Source of the DNA: Pseudoxanthomonas sp. z9
Lineage (GTDB): Bacteria > Pseudomonadota > Gammaproteobacteria > Xanthomonadales > Xanthomonadaceae
Length of the DNA: 64,000 nucleotides
Direction: 5' to 3'
Assembly: GCF_006542425.1 (NCBI RefSeq)
Contig: NZ_VFID01000004.1
Span: forward strand, 1 to 64,000
A program made the position numbers and the translations under genes. Positions within the stretch are counted from its first letter, which is position 1. The number at the start of each line of letters is the position of its first letter. Under the pieces are notes generated by a model. That model saw only the letters and a program-made list of their open reading frames with translations. It ran no database searches and had not been told where the DNA came from. Positions 43,728-53,603 of this stretch are shown one piece after another.

Positions 43728-43768
43728 CAAGCCGTCCCCTTTGCCACGATGGCGCCGACTATAACGGT

Positions 43769-44794
43769 TCAACCGTTTTTCGCCACCAGTTCCGCCAGCT
43801 GCACGGCGTTCAGGGCCGCGCCCTTGCGGATGTTGTCCGCGACGATCCACAGGTTCAGGCCGCGCGGGTGCGAGAGGTCCTCGCGGATGCGTCCGACGTA
43901 GACCGGATCGGTGCCGGAGGCGTGCGTCACCGGGGTCGGGTAGCCGCCGGGCGCCCGGTCGTCCACTACTTCAACGCCCGGGGCGTTCTCCAGCAGCGCG
44001 CGGGCTTCGGGCGCGCTCAGCTTGACCTTGGTTTCCACGTGGACCGCCTCGGAGTGGCCGTAGAACACCGGCACGCGTACCGCGGTCGGATTCACCTGGA
44101 TGCTGTCGTCGCCGAGGATCTTGCGGGTCTCCCACACCAGCTTCATCTCCTCCTTGGTGAAGCCGTTGTCGAGGAATTCGTCGATGTGCGGAATCAGGTT
44201 GAACGCGATCTGGACCGGAAAGCGCTGCGGATCCGGGTCCTGGAAGTTCAGCAGCGCGCCGGTCTGGCGACCCAGTTCCTCCAACGCCGAACGGCCACCG
44301 CCGGACACCGACTGGTAGGTCGCCACGTTGATGCGCTCGATGCCGGCCTTGCGGTGGATCGGCGCCAGCGCGACCAGCATCTGCATGGTCGAGCAGTTGG
44401 GGTTGGCGATGATGCCGCGCGGACGGTTCTGCACCTGCTCCGGATTGACCTCGCTGACCACCAGCGGCACGTCTTCGTCGTAGCGGAAAGCCGAGGAGTT
44501 GTCGATCACCACCGCGCCCGCGGCGGCGAACTTCGGTGCGTACTCCTTGGAGACGCCGCCGCCGGCGGAGAACAGGGCGATGTCGATGCCGGCGGGGTCG
44601 AAGGTGGCCAGATCCTGGATGGTGATCTTCTGGCCGTTGAACTCGACCTCGCCGCCGGCCGAACGCTCGGAGGCCAGCGCCACCAGCTTGCCGATCGGGA
44701 AATCGCGCTCGGCGAGGATGGACAGCATGGTTTCGCCGACGGCACCGGTGGCGCCCACGACGGCGACATTGAAACTGCGGTTCTGATTGCTCAT
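43769..44794 (-). CDS. asd: aspartate-semialdehyde dehydrogenase
   Basis: Asd, 341 residues, reduces aspartyl phosphate to the semialdehyde for Lys/diaminopimelate, Thr and Met. NADP loop GATGAVG at residues 14-20; active-site C134 in ANPNCSTMQM; the substrate-binding region HIDEFLDNGFTKEEMKLVWE is present. fimV follows after 41 bp. Confidence 0.98.
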   Translation of the reverse strand: MSNQNRSFNVAVVGATGAVGETMLSILAERDFPIGKLVALASERSAGGEVEFNGQKITIQDLATFDPAGIDIALFSAGGGVSKEYAPKFAAAGAVVIDNSSAFRYDEDVPLVVSEVNPEQVQNRPRGIIANPNCSTMQMLVALAPIHRKAGIERINVATYQSVSGGGRSALEELGRQTGALLNFQDPDPQRFPVQIAFNLIPHIDEFLDNGFTKEEMKLVWETRKILGDDSIQVNPTAVRVPVFYGHSEAVHVETKVKLSAPEARALLENAPGVEVVDDRAPGGYPTPVTHASGTDPVYVGRIREDLSHPRGLNLWIVADNIRKGAALNAVQLAELVAKNG

Positions 44795-44894
44795 TGGATG
44801 GGATTCGCGAAAGTAATGAGGATAGGGATGCGGAAGACAGCGGACAGCAATGGGGGGCTGTGTTCGGGGAACCTCCAGGAAGGCCAGAGGCTCC

Positions 44895-45929
44895 CTATCG
44901 TTTAATCGCGGTGGTTTTGTGGTTGCCGCCGGCGATCGCCAGCACGCCCGGATTGACCGGGGTGGCGGGACGACCGGCGTCCGGGCCTTCGCCCAGCGCG
45001 GCGATGAGATTGTCCACCGCCAGGCTCACCATGGCGCGGCGGGTAGCGAGGCTGGCGCTGGCGATGTGCGGGGTCAGCACCACGTTGCGCAGCGCGAGCA
45101 GTTCCGGACGGACGTCCGGCTCACCCTCGTAGACGTCCAGCCCGGCCGCGGCCAGGCGACCCTGCGACAGCGCCTGCGCCAGCGCCAGTTCGTCGATCAG
45201 GCCACCGCGGGCGATATTCACCAGCGTCGCGGTTGGCTTCATCTTCGCCAGCGCGGCGGCGTCGATCAGATGATGGACGGCCGACGAATACGGCAATACC
45301 AGCACGAGATGATCGGAGCCGGCCAGCAGCGTGTCGAAATCGACGTACCCGGCGCGGCACTCGCGCTCGATCGCGGCATCGACGCGATGCCGGTTGTGGT
45401 ACCGCACGCACATGCCGAAACCGGCCGCGCGGCGGGCGATGCCCTGCCCGATCCTTCCCATGCCGAGGATGCCCAGCGTGCTGCCATGCAGATCCACGCC
45501 GAGCATGCTGCTGAACGACCACTGCCGCCATTGGCCCTCGCGCAACCAGCGTTCGGCTTCGGTGATGCGACGGGCGGTCGCCATCAGCAGGGCGAAGCCG
45601 AAATCGGCCGTGGTCTCGGTCAGCACGTCGGGCGTGTTGGTCGCCACGATGCCCGCCGCGTCCAGCGCGGGGACATCCAGATTGTTGTAGCCGACGCCGA
45701 CGTTGGCGATGGCCTTCAGCCGCGGCGCGCCCGCGATCTCGGCCGCGCCGATGCGTTCATTGAGGGTGACCACAGCGCCGTCCGCCTCGCGCAGGTGCGC
45801 GGCGATCTGTGCGGCCGTGTAGGCCTGGACCTCGGCGGTGCCACGCACGTCGAAGTACTCGTCCAGCCGCCCGATGACGTCATCGAACAGCGGTTGCGAG
45901 ACCCAGACGCGGCGGCGGGATTCAGCCAT
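44895..45929 (-). CDS. D-isomer-specific 2-hydroxyacid dehydrogenase
   Basis: A 344-residue NAD(P)-dependent dehydrogenase resembling glyoxylate/hydroxypyruvate reductase GhrB. The nucleotide loop [16 protein letters not shown] is in the middle; the catalytic Arg ([10 protein letters not shown]), Glu ([10 protein letters not shown]) and His (LTPHIASA) are visible. The start [11 protein letters not shown] at 45929 overlaps the end of aroC by 8 bp, so the two are co-translated. PdxB is an alternative relative, but length and motifs favour the glyoxylate reductase group. Confidence 0.88.
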   Translation of the reverse strand: MAESRRRVWVSQPLFDDVIGRLDEYFDVRGTAEVQAYTAAQIAAHLREADGAVVTLNERIGAAEIAGAPRLKAIANVGVGYNNLDVPALDAAGIVATNTPDVLTETTADFGFALLMATARRITEAERWLREGQWRQWSFSSMLGVDLHGSTLGILGMGRIGQGIARRAAGFGMCVRYHNRHRVDAAIERECRAGYVDFDTLLAGSDHLVLVLPYSSAVHHLIDAAALAKMKPTATLVNIARGGLIDELALAQALSQGRLAAAGLDVYEGEPDVRPELLALRNVVLTPHIASASLATRRAMVSLAVDNLIAALGEGPDAGRPATPVNPGVLAIAGGNHKTTAIKR

Positions 45930-47025
45930 CGGCCTGTCCCGGCACCCGGGGCGGCACTTCGCCGACATCGCCGCACTGGGCGCGGTGGCGCAACGCGTGA
46001 TCCATCAGCACCAGCGCCATCATCGCCTCGGCGATCGGGGTGGCGCGTATGCCCACGCAGGGATCGTGGCGACCGGTGGTGATCACGTCCACCGGCTGGC
46101 CGTCCACGTCCACCGTGCGGCCCGGCAGGCGCAGGCTGGAGGTGGGCTTGAGCACGATCGAGGCGGTGACCTGCTGGCCGGTCGAGATGCCGCCGAGGAT
46201 GCCGCCGGCATGGTTGGAGAGGAACCCTTCCGGGGTCATTTCGTCGCGGTGCTCGGTACCTTTCTGGGCGATCGCGGCGAAGCCGTCGCCGATCTCCACG
46301 CCCTTGACCGCGTTGATGCTCATCAGCGCGGCGGCCAGGTCCCCGTCGAGCTTGCCGTAGATCGGTTCGCCCCAGCCCGGCGGCACGCCATCGGCGACCA
46401 CGTTCACGCGCGCGCCGATCGAATCGCCGGACTTGCGCAGCGCGTCCATGTAGCTTTCCAGTTCCGGCACCTGCGCCGCATGCGGCCAGAAGAACGGGTT
46501 GTCCTCGACCACGTTCCAGTCGAAGCCTTCCGGTGCGATCGGCCCCAGTTGCGACAGATAGCCGCGCACCGTCACGCCGTGGCGCTGCGCCAGCCACTTC
46601 TTGGCGATGACGCCGGCCGCCACGCGCATGGTCGTCTCGCGCGCCGAGGAACGCCCGCCGCCGCGCGGATCGCGGATACCGTACTTCTGCCAGTAGCTGT
46701 AGTCGGCATGGCCGGGACGGAACTGGGCGGCGATGTTCGCGTAGTCCTTGCTGCGCTGATCGGTATTGCGGATCAGCAGCGCGATGGGCGTGCCGGTGGT
46801 CAGGCCCTCGTAGACACCGCTGAGGATCTCCACGTCGTCGGCCTCGCGCCGCGCCGAGGTATGCCGGCTCTTGCCGGTCGCGCGACGCTCCAGGTCATGA
46901 CGGAATTCCTCCGGCGCGATCGCCAGCCCCGGCGGGCAGCCGTCAATCACGCAGCCGATCGCCGGTCCGTGCGATTCGCCGAACGTTGTGACGGTGAGGA
47001 GTTTTCCGAAACTGTTGCTGCTCAA
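45922..47025 (-). CDS. aroC: chorismate synthase
   Basis: AroC, 367 residues, makes chorismate from EPSP with reduced FMN. Motifs [17 protein letters not shown] (residue ~14), [15 protein letters not shown] and the C-terminal [22 protein letters not shown] are intact. The family N-terminus ([11 protein letters not shown]) begins at a TTG codon (47025); no ATG or GTG is close by, so a TTG start is most likely. Another TTG at 47085 would add 20 unconserved residues. The 71-bp divergent region before it also serves the small secreted protein. Confidence 0.96.
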   Translation of the reverse strand: MSSNSFGKLLTVTTFGESHGPAIGCVIDGCPPGLAIAPEEFRHDLERRATGKSRHTSARREADDVEILSGVYEGLTTGTPIALLIRNTDQRSKDYANIAAQFRPGHADYSYWQKYGIRDPRGGGRSSARETTMRVAAGVIAKKWLAQRHGVTVRGYLSQLGPIAPEGFDWNVVEDNPFFWPHAAQVPELESYMDALRKSGDSIGARVNVVADGVPPGWGEPIYGKLDGDLAAALMSINAVKGVEIGDGFAAIAQKGTEHRDEMTPEGFLSNHAGGILGGISTGQQVTASIVLKPTSSLRLPGRTVDVDGQPVDVITTGRHDPCVGIRATPIAEAMMALVLMDHALRHRAQCGDVGEVPPRVPGQADG

Positions 47026-47067
47026 GGCCTGCTTGACTCCACTGAAAGGCTCTGATAACTGGGCGTA

Positions 47068-47083
47068 GTCACACTGATGTGAC
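47068..47083. promoter_or_regulatory. inverted repeat GTCACA-CTGA-TGTGAC before the small secreted protein
   Basis: A perfect 6-bp dyad with a 4-nt spacer that ends just before the AAAAGGAG ribosome binding site of the + strand gene. It could be an operator in the aroC/small-gene divergent region or an mRNA hairpin at the translation start. Confidence 0.5.
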
Positions 47084-47096
47084 AAAAGGAGAAATC

Positions 47097-47342
47097 ATGA
47101 AGATTAACAAGCGTCTTGTTGCTTTCTGCATTCTTCTGGTCGCCATGGTAGCTGCGACCACCGCCCTTGCTGCGCGCAGATACGCCTGGCAGGTCGGGTA
47201 CTTCGATGAAAACGGCTATATGGTGGGTTCCATCACCTACCCTTGCGGCGGTGGGCAGACGATCGAAGGCGTTCTGGAAGGGACACCGATCGAGATATGG
47301 AGCCAACCCTGCTACGGCTACGAGCCGCCTATCGAACACTGA
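47097..47342 (+). CDS. small secreted protein, possibly DUF6289-like
   Basis: An 81-residue protein starting at ATG 47097 with AGGAG 6 bp upstream. A Sec signal peptide covers residues 1-26 (KINKRLVAF then a hydrophobic run ending ALAA). The mature part is about 55 residues, with two cysteines (C50 and C72) that could form one disulfide, and a YFDENGYMVGSITYPCGGG segment that resembles small DUF6289-type proteins of Lysobacter relatives; this resemblance is from memory and tentative. Its base composition is lower in GC than the neighbours. It lies alone between aroC and prmB. Confidence 0.7.
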   Translation: MKINKRLVAFCILLVAMVAATTALAARRYAWQVGYFDENGYMVGSITYPCGGGQTIEGVLEGTPIEIWSQPCYGYEPPIEH

Positions 47343-47353
47343 CCCACAGACCG

Positions 47354-47381
47354 CCCGCCACTTCGTCATCGAGGTGGCGGG
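47354..47381 (+). terminator. hairpin after the small secreted protein
   Basis: An 8-bp stem CCCGCCAC/GTGGCGGG extended by TCG/CGA around TCAT, 12 bp after the stop codon. The following + strand DNA is only moderately T-rich, so termination may be weak; it separates two convergent genes. Confidence 0.6.
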
Positions 47382-47419
47382 TACTCGCACTTACTTCAGT
47401 TCTTTCATCCGCGCATACC

Positions 47420-48349
47420 TCACATTCTTGAATCCGCCAGCGCACGGATGTGCTTGTTGTGCCGGATCAGCTCCGCGCATTCGACCGCGAAGATGCCCAT
47501 CTGCCCGACCTTGAATTCGATCCAGGCGAATTCGACATCCGGCAGCAGCTTCACCAGCGCATGCTCGGACTCGCCGACTTCGCAGATCAGCAGGCCTTCC
47601 TGGCTCAGGTGCAGCGGCGCGTCGCGCAGGATCTTCAGCACCAGGTCCAGGCCGTCATCGCCGGCGCGCAGGCCGAGTTCGGGCTCGAAGGAGTATTCCT
47701 TCGGCAGCGCGTCGGTCTCGTCGTTGGTGACGTAGGGCGGATTGGTGACGATCAGATCGTAGTGGCGACCGCCCAGGCCTGCGAACAGATCCGACTTCAC
47801 CAGTTGCACGTTGTCCGCATGCAGGCGCGCCTTGTTCTCGGCAGCCAGTGCCAGCGCGTCGTCGCTGATGTCGACGCCGTCGACCTGCCATTCCGGGTTG
47901 TAGTGGCCCATGGCGATGGCGATGCAGCCGGAACCGGTGCACAGATCCAGCGCATGGTTGACCTCGCGCCCGCCCAGCCAGGGCTCGAAGCCGGATTCGA
48001 TCAGTTCGGCGATCGGCGAGCGCGGCACCAGTGCGCGCGCGTCGCTCTTGAAGCTCAGGCCGGCGAACCAGGCCTCGCCGGTCAGATAGGCGACCGGCAC
48101 GCGTTCTTCCACGCGGCGCTTGAACAGCGCCAGGATTTCCGCCTTCTCGGCGCTGGTGACCCGCGCCTGGCCGTAGGCCGGGCCCAGGTCCGGCGGCAGA
48201 TGCAGCGTATGCAGCACCAGATGGGTCGCCTCATCGAGCGCGTTGTCGTAGCTGTGGCCGAAGGTCAGGCCGGCCTCGTTGAAACGGCTGGCGCCGTAAC
48301 GGATCAGGTCGATGAGGGTGTGCAGTTCTGTGGCTGCGTCGGCAGTCAT
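47420..48349 (-). CDS. prmB: 50S ribosomal protein L3 glutamine methyltransferase
   Basis: PrmB, 309 residues, methylates a glutamine of ribosomal protein L3 using SAM. The N-terminal helical domain is followed by the SAM loop [12 protein letters not shown] (135-146), acidic VDISDDAL and the catalytic NPPY (203-206). The extra segment [20 protein letters not shown] separates PrmB from the release-factor enzyme PrmC. It is convergent with the small secreted protein and divergent from the SCO gene. Confidence 0.96.
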   Translation of the reverse strand: MTADAATELHTLIDLIRYGASRFNEAGLTFGHSYDNALDEATHLVLHTLHLPPDLGPAYGQARVTSAEKAEILALFKRRVEERVPVAYLTGEAWFAGLSFKSDARALVPRSPIAELIESGFEPWLGGREVNHALDLCTGSGCIAIAMGHYNPEWQVDGVDISDDALALAAENKARLHADNVQLVKSDLFAGLGGRHYDLIVTNPPYVTNDETDALPKEYSFEPELGLRAGDDGLDLVLKILRDAPLHLSQEGLLICEVGESEHALVKLLPDVEFAWIEFKVGQMGIFAVECAELIRHNKHIRALADSRM

Positions 48350-48476
48350 GGCGTAAAGGCGGGGGAAATGGCCGGTGGGGTCCGGTTCCCGATTATAGGC
48401 GTTGCGCCGGTATCATGTCGGGTCCGCCGGCACGCCCCGAAACCGCGGCCACGCCGGCCCTCCCGCGAGACCCGCC

Positions 48477-49130
48477 ATGTTCAACAAGAAGTTCGGGATC
48501 ATCCTGCTGCTGGCGCTGGCTGCCGGCCTGGGCCTGCTGGCCGCGCAGAAGTTCTTCGGTCCCGCCCGCCCCGCCCAGACCTGGCCGGCCACGCAGGCGG
48601 TGACGATGTTCCCGCAGGCGCGCCCGCTGCCAGAATTTTCACTGCGCCAGTCCGATGGTACGCAATTGGCCTCCGGCGAACTGAAGGGCCACTGGACCCT
48701 GGTGTTCCTCGGCTTCACCTTCTGCCCCGACGTCTGCCCGACCACCCTGGCCGAACTGGCCCAGTCGCAGAACCAGTGGCGTGCCCTGCCCGATTCCACG
48801 CGCCCGCGGGTGCTGTTCGTGTCGGTGGATCCGGAACGCGACACCCCCAACAAGGTCGGCGAATACGCCCATGCCTTCCATCCGGACACCCTGGCCGCCA
48901 CCGCCGACGCGCCGACCCTGGAGAACTTCGCCAAGTCGCTGGGCTTCGTCTTCATGAAGGTGCCGGGCAAGGGCTTCGAGCAGAATCCCAACGACTACTC
49001 GATGGATCATTCCTCGGCCATCGCCGTGCTGGATCCGCAGGGCCGCCTGGCCGGCCTGATCCGTCCGCCGTTCCGGCCGGACGCGATCGCCACCGACATG
49101 AAGGCGCTGACCGAGGCCGCCGCACGATGA
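48477..49130 (+). CDS. SCO1/SenC family copper chaperone
   Basis: A 217-residue SCO protein. One N-terminal hydrophobic helix (8-24) anchors it to the inner membrane; the thioredoxin-like domain faces the periplasm with the copper site C83-x3-C87 (TFCPDVCPT) and H178 (SMDHSS). SCO proteins deliver copper to the CuA centre of cytochrome c oxidase or act as thiol reductases. The stop overlaps the psd start by 4 bp (ATGA). Confidence 0.93.
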   Translation: MFNKKFGIILLLALAAGLGLLAAQKFFGPARPAQTWPATQAVTMFPQARPLPEFSLRQSDGTQLASGELKGHWTLVFLGFTFCPDVCPTTLAELAQSQNQWRALPDSTRPRVLFVSVDPERDTPNKVGEYAHAFHPDTLAATADAPTLENFAKSLGFVFMKVPGKGFEQNPNDYSMDHSSAIAVLDPQGRLAGLIRPPFRPDAIATDMKALTEAAAR

Positions 49131-49969
49131 GTCCGGTCACCGCGCTCACCTACGTCCTGCCGCACCGGCTGCTGTCCTCGCTGGCGCGACGACTGGCCTA
49201 CTCCACGTCGCCGACCGTCAAGCAATGGCTGATCGACGCGGTGGTGCGCCGCTTCGGCGTGGATCTGTCGGAAGCGGCCGAACCCGACGCGCGCGCCTAT
49301 CCGAGCTTCAACGCCTTCTTCACCCGCGCCCTCAAGCCGGGCGCGCGCCTCGCCGATCCGGACCCGCGCGCACTGCTGATGCCCGCCGACGGCCATATCA
49401 GCCAGTGCGGGCCGATCCGGGACGGCCGCATCTTCCAGGCCAAGGGCCAGTCGTTCACCACCGCCGAACTGCTGGGCGAGGTGGCCGACGCCAAGCCGTT
49501 CCACAACGGCCTGTACGCCACCGTGTACCTGTCGCCGCGCGACTACCACCGCGTCCACATGCCCTGGCGCGGCACCCTGCGCGAAACCGTGCACGTGCCC
49601 GGCCGCCTTTTCAGCGTCGGCACCGACGCGGTCGCCAGCGTGCCGGGCCTGTTCGCGCGCAACGAGCGCCTGGTCTGCCATTTCGACACCGATTTCGGTC
49701 CGATGGTCTCGGTGATGGTCGGTGCGCTGCTGGTCTCGGGCGTGGAGACGGTCTGGAGCGGCGTGGAGATTCCCGCCTACGGGGACCGCGTCACCCGCAA
49801 GGACTATCGCGGCAAGGGCATCACCCTGGACCGCTTCGAGGAAATGGCCCGCTTCAACTACGGCTCGACCGTCATCGTCCTGCTGCCGCCCGGCGTGGCC
49901 GAACTGGCGCCGGACCTGCACGCCGAATCGCCGGTGCGGCTGGGACAGGCGCTGGCGAGGCGGAGCTGA
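49127..49969 (+). CDS. psd: phosphatidylserine decarboxylase proenzyme
   Basis: Psd, 280 residues, forms phosphatidylethanolamine in the inner membrane. It self-cleaves at the G246-S247 bond of NYGST, making the pyruvoyl cofactor on the small alpha chain (34 residues). Other motifs: [25 protein letters not shown] and [13 protein letters not shown]. Start ATG 49127 overlaps the SCO stop, so translation is coupled. Confidence 0.97.
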   Translation: MSPVTALTYVLPHRLLSSLARRLAYSTSPTVKQWLIDAVVRRFGVDLSEAAEPDARAYPSFNAFFTRALKPGARLADPDPRALLMPADGHISQCGPIRDGRIFQAKGQSFTTAELLGEVADAKPFHNGLYATVYLSPRDYHRVHMPWRGTLRETVHVPGRLFSVGTDAVASVPGLFARNERLVCHFDTDFGPMVSVMVGALLVSGVETVWSGVEIPAYGDRVTRKDYRGKGITLDRFEEMARFNYGSTVIVLLPPGVAELAPDLHAESPVRLGQALARRS

Positions 49970-50027
49970 TTTCCCCGCGCCTGAACGAGGCAATCAACCG
50001 GGGGACGGATACCGCGCGCGCTGTCCG

Positions 50028-51188
50028 TCAGCCGCTGGGGAACATGGGTCCGAGCGCGCGGATATGTTGGGAGATTCTGTTTTCACTTTCGGCCAACGCG
50101 CGATCCCGGGAGGCTTCGGCATGACGCCTCACGCGCTGCAGGGCGGCTTCCGCAGCTGACCACTCACCCGCCAGCATGGATGCCAGCGCCGCATGACGAT
50201 GCCGCAAATGCGGCGCGAGCCAATCAACCCCCTTTCCGAATACCAGTGTTCCGTGTGGGGCGGCCTGCCGCTCATGCATGGCCCGGGAGAACGCCAGTTC
50301 CAGTCTGAGCAGTACGAGTAGCGGCTTGTTTGCCCGTTGCTCCCTTTCAGACATGCCGGACAGGATCTGCTCCAGTCGGTCGTCCAGTTCTTCCACCGCC
50401 TTCCAGTTCCCCAGATTCTGGGATGCCTTCATGCGTATCCACACAACGACGAGCGACGCTCGCCCTCCTTGCGCGTCCAGATCATCGATCAATTGCCCCG
50501 GCAACCGATCGGAAGTCGTCCCGAATGCGGAAAGCGACATCAACCTCAAATGGGCCAGCGACGAAGATTGTTCATCCGGGGAACGCCAGCCCCACAGATA
50601 GAGCAGCAGGCCGTCGCTTGCCCAACCCCGCGCCATCGGCATGAGATTGACGATGCCCATCACGCAATTGATCAGGGCGAAGGCGTGGATCAATCCTTCC
50701 CGCTCCACATCGACGTACCGGGCCAACAGGACAGCCAAAAGCGCGGCGACGAGATTCGCTACCGGTCCGCCCGCGATCATGCACAGCATGGCGGGACGAA
50801 CCGCCGCCACGGGATCGGGATAGGCCTGGACATACCCGTGCAGGCCGCCGGGCGGCCTGGCGATCCGCCAGCGGAATCCGCGCCGAAGGAAGATGACATC
50901 CAGAATGCCCGCCTGCATGCGCATGACCCGCATGCCTTTCAGATGAGCGGCCAGCGCATGTCCCGATTCATGAATCAGGACCGCCAGGAACCAGCAAGTT
51001 GCGACGGTAAAGAGTGCAAGGCCTACTTCGGGCAGGAACCAGTTCCGGGAGGCGCTCTCCGCAATCGCCATGGCACCGAGGAAACCTGCGAGCGACAGGC
51101 ACCATGCCACGACGGTCCCGCCATGCAGCAACCATGCCGCAGCAGCAGGAATTTCCTGGCTTCTCTCCCCCGTCTCCCCTTTGCCCAT
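50028..51188 (-). CDS. stand-alone M50-family site-2 protease-like membrane protein
   Basis: A 386-residue membrane protein. The zinc motif HESGH is at residues 73-77 inside a hydrophobic helix, and the second metal site N181-x2-P184-x7-D192-G193 (NLMPMARGWASDG) follows, as in intramembrane site-2 proteases. About five or six hydrophobic segments cover residues 17-200; the C-terminal 170 residues are soluble, helical and charged, possibly TPR-like. No PDZ domain is seen, unlike RseP. The DNA is less GC-rich than its surroundings. Its substrate is unknown and no sigma/anti-sigma pair is adjacent. ATG 51188 has GGAG upstream. Confidence 0.82.
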   Translation of the reverse strand: MGKGETGERSQEIPAAAAWLLHGGTVVAWCLSLAGFLGAMAIAESASRNWFLPEVGLALFTVATCWFLAVLIHESGHALAAHLKGMRVMRMQAGILDVIFLRRGFRWRIARPPGGLHGYVQAYPDPVAAVRPAMLCMIAGGPVANLVAALLAVLLARYVDVEREGLIHAFALINCVMGIVNLMPMARGWASDGLLLYLWGWRSPDEQSSSLAHLRLMSLSAFGTTSDRLPGQLIDDLDAQGGRASLVVVWIRMKASQNLGNWKAVEELDDRLEQILSGMSEREQRANKPLLVLLRLELAFSRAMHERQAAPHGTLVFGKGVDWLAPHLRHRHAALASMLAGEWSAAEAALQRVRRHAEASRDRALAESENRISQHIRALGPMFPSG

Positions 51189-51206
51189 CCCATTGTCTCC
51201 AGGAAT

Positions 51207-51872
51207 TCAGCCTCGGGGTGTGCCCGGAAGGAACATCACGGAACGCGCAATCAGCCACTGCGCCGTCCAGTAACTCAGCAATACCCACACGCTCGCCAGG
51301 GGAATCGCAATCGCGAAACGGTCGATCGCCAGCAAGGCGTCGGAGAGCACGAAACAGGCGCCGCCCACGGTGGCCAAGGTCGCCGCCCTGTCCGGATGCT
51401 GGTGCCAGATGCAGGCCGCCTGTGCGGCCATGCCCGCCAGCGCCACCACGTAGACGACGACCGGAATCTTCAGTTCCGCAGGCAGGTGCGGCCACAAATA
51501 CGCCAGGACGGCTGCGGCGATCACGCCATACACGAGCACCGGCCACACCGGACGGAACCACGTGCCGCGCAACCGGAACGCCCGCAGGTAGCACAGGTGC
51601 GCCAGCAGGAAACTGCCCAGCCCGAAGGCGAACCAGTCGCCCGGCAGCATGAGGAACACGTCGCCCAGCAACGACAGCAGCAGGCCCGCCAGCACCGCAC
51701 GCCGGTAACCGTGCCCGGTCGTGGCGGTCCGCCACACCATGGCTGCGATCAGCAACGTCGTCAGCGGCTTGAACAGGTAGTGCAGGACACGCAGGCCATC
51801 CGACTCGGCGCCGACGATGGCAAGCGCCGCGCTGACGGCGACGGCGGACAACCAGACTGCATTCCTTTGCAT
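51207..51872 (-). CDS. YhhN/TMEM86-family membrane protein
   Basis: A 221-residue protein with about eight hydrophobic helices and little else; the YhhN family pattern LGDVFLMLP (about residue 69) with a late LLSDALLAID is visible. The animal homologue TMEM86B is a lysoplasmalogenase; bacterial members are only sometimes shown to share that activity, so function is uncertain. It sits between the M50 protease and the lytic transglycosylase on the same strand, with 18 bp to the protease gene. Confidence 0.85.
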   Translation of the reverse strand: MQRNAVWLSAVAVSAALAIVGAESDGLRVLHYLFKPLTTLLIAAMVWRTATTGHGYRRAVLAGLLLSLLGDVFLMLPGDWFAFGLGSFLLAHLCYLRAFRLRGTWFRPVWPVLVYGVIAAAVLAYLWPHLPAELKIPVVVYVVALAGMAAQAACIWHQHPDRAATLATVGGACFVLSDALLAIDRFAIAIPLASVWVLLSYWTAQWLIARSVMFLPGTPRG

Positions 51873-51898
51873 CGTTCCTCCGCCCCCGCCGCCTCAGA

Positions 51899-53470
51899 TC
51901 ATTTCCTGCAACTTTCCAGCTGGATCGACTGGCCCGGCCGCACGCTGTAGGCCGGTCCCTTCAGGCCATTGGCGCGCGCCAGCTTCTTCAGATCGCACTG
52001 GTAACGCTGCGAGATCCGGCCCAGCGTATCGCCCTTGGCGATCCGGTACTCGCGCGCCTGCTTCGCCTTGGGTTCGGCGGGCTTGGGTTCGCCGGAAGCG
52101 ACCGTGGTCGGCACGCCGGCCACCGGGGTCACGTCGCCGACCGCGACCGTGCCGGTCAGGGCGGTGCGCTTGATGGCGGCGTTGACGTCGGCGCGCACCA
52201 GCGTGCGGGCCAGGTCGGCGCGCGGGCCGCTGACACAGTGGCGGTTGTACAGGCTGACGATGCGGGTATTGGCCTTGAGCATCGTGCCGGCCGGAATCCA
52301 TGCCTCGGCCTCGTAGCGCGGATTGAGGTTGCGCAGTGCGCGCATGAAACCCTCACGGGTACCGCCGTTGCCCAGGCAGATGGTCAGTTCGTAGATCGAA
52401 CTGTCGCGCGCCAGCTTCAGCGGCGCCGGGTGCACGTCGACCTTGGGGAATTCCAGTCCATATTGCTTGGGATGCAGGAACAGCCACGCCGCCGCGATCA
52501 CCATCGGCACGTAGTCGCGGGTCTCGCCGGGGAACTGGCTGTAGACCACCTCGTCCCAGAAGCTGCGGCCCGGGTACTGCCGGTAGACGCGCCCGGCGCG
52601 GCCCTCGCCGCCGTTGTAGGCGGCCAGCGCGAACTCGATGTTGTTGTTGAGTTCGCGCATGCGCTCGTTCATGTAGGCGGCGCTGGCCTCGCCGGCGAAC
52701 GCCGGGTCGTAGCGGGTGTCGAAGCCGGTCCCGTCCGGGCCCAGGCCGAAGCGCTTGCCGGTCGCGTACATGAACTGCAGCGGGCCGGCCGCGCCGGCGC
52801 GCGAGGTCGCGTGCACGCGGCCGTTGGATTCCTTGGCCATGATGCCGAACAGCAGCGCTTCCGGCAGCTTGCTGCGCTCCCAGTCCGGGTACATCTCCGC
52901 GCGCATATTCTGGTAGTTCTCGTAGCTGGTGATCAGCGCGCTACGCATGTCGGTCAGCCAGCGGCGGATGCCCGCCTGCACGGCCGGGTTGTACTCGACC
53001 ATCTTGTCGAAGGCGTGGCGCTGGTCGTTCAGCAGCGACGCGGCGCGCTGGGCTTCCGGGATGGCCTGGGCCACCGCGGAATGATCGCTGCCATCGTCGA
53101 GCGGATCGACGGTGGTTTCCTCTTCTTCCGCGCCACCGCCGTCGGACGCCTCCTTGAGCAGGCGCTTGTAGGTGGTCAGCAAGGTGTGGGTCTGGCAGCC
53201 GCGCTGCTTGATGCAGGCATCCAGCACGTCCTCCATGTCCTCCAGCGCGGCATCGGTCTCGGCGGTGCCCTTGGGATCGTTGTTGGTCACCAGCACCAAC
53301 CCGTCCCGGTAGCGCTTCTCGGCGGCGGCCATGCGCGCGTTCAGCATTTCGATGGCGGCCTTGTCCTTGGCCGAGACCCGCTGGGCATGCGCGGCCGGGG
53401 CCAGCGCCAGGAGGGGCAGGAAGATGGCCAGCAGGGGCCAGGGACGCAACAAGGACTTCGGCAGGGACAT
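51899..53470 (-). CDS. MltD-like membrane-bound lytic transglycosylase with LysM
   Basis: A 523-residue periplasmic or outer-membrane-associated peptidoglycan lytic transglycosylase. Signal peptide 1-30 (PWPLLAIFLPLLALAPAAHAQ); no lipobox cysteine, so it is soluble or loosely bound rather than a typical MltD lipoprotein. The SLT domain has the catalytic Glu E214 in GIMAKESNGR, then GAAGPLQFM and the ALAAYNGGEGR motif. A single LysM domain occupies about 473-523. An N-terminal helical/acidic segment (40-180) is family-variable. It is transcribed toward YhhN and the M50 gene and divergent from the ATPase at 53604. Confidence 0.9.
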   Translation of the reverse strand: MSLPKSLLRPWPLLAIFLPLLALAPAAHAQRVSAKDKAAIEMLNARMAAAEKRYRDGLVLVTNNDPKGTAETDAALEDMEDVLDACIKQRGCQTHTLLTTYKRLLKEASDGGGAEEEETTVDPLDDGSDHSAVAQAIPEAQRAASLLNDQRHAFDKMVEYNPAVQAGIRRWLTDMRSALITSYENYQNMRAEMYPDWERSKLPEALLFGIMAKESNGRVHATSRAGAAGPLQFMYATGKRFGLGPDGTGFDTRYDPAFAGEASAAYMNERMRELNNNIEFALAAYNGGEGRAGRVYRQYPGRSFWDEVVYSQFPGETRDYVPMVIAAAWLFLHPKQYGLEFPKVDVHPAPLKLARDSSIYELTICLGNGGTREGFMRALRNLNPRYEAEAWIPAGTMLKANTRIVSLYNRHCVSGPRADLARTLVRADVNAAIKRTALTGTVAVGDVTPVAGVPTTVASGEPKPAEPKAKQAREYRIAKGDTLGRISQRYQCDLKKLARANGLKGPAYSVRPGQSIQLESCRK

Positions 53471-53603
53471 CAGCACGCGCAATCGAAAACGGTCGCGGCA
53501 GGGTAGCGGCGCCCGGATCCGGGGGCAAGCCGAGTACGTCACGACATTACGCCCGCAGACATGCCGGATCGCTAGAATCACCGGACCAGACCGCGAGGCA
53601 CTC

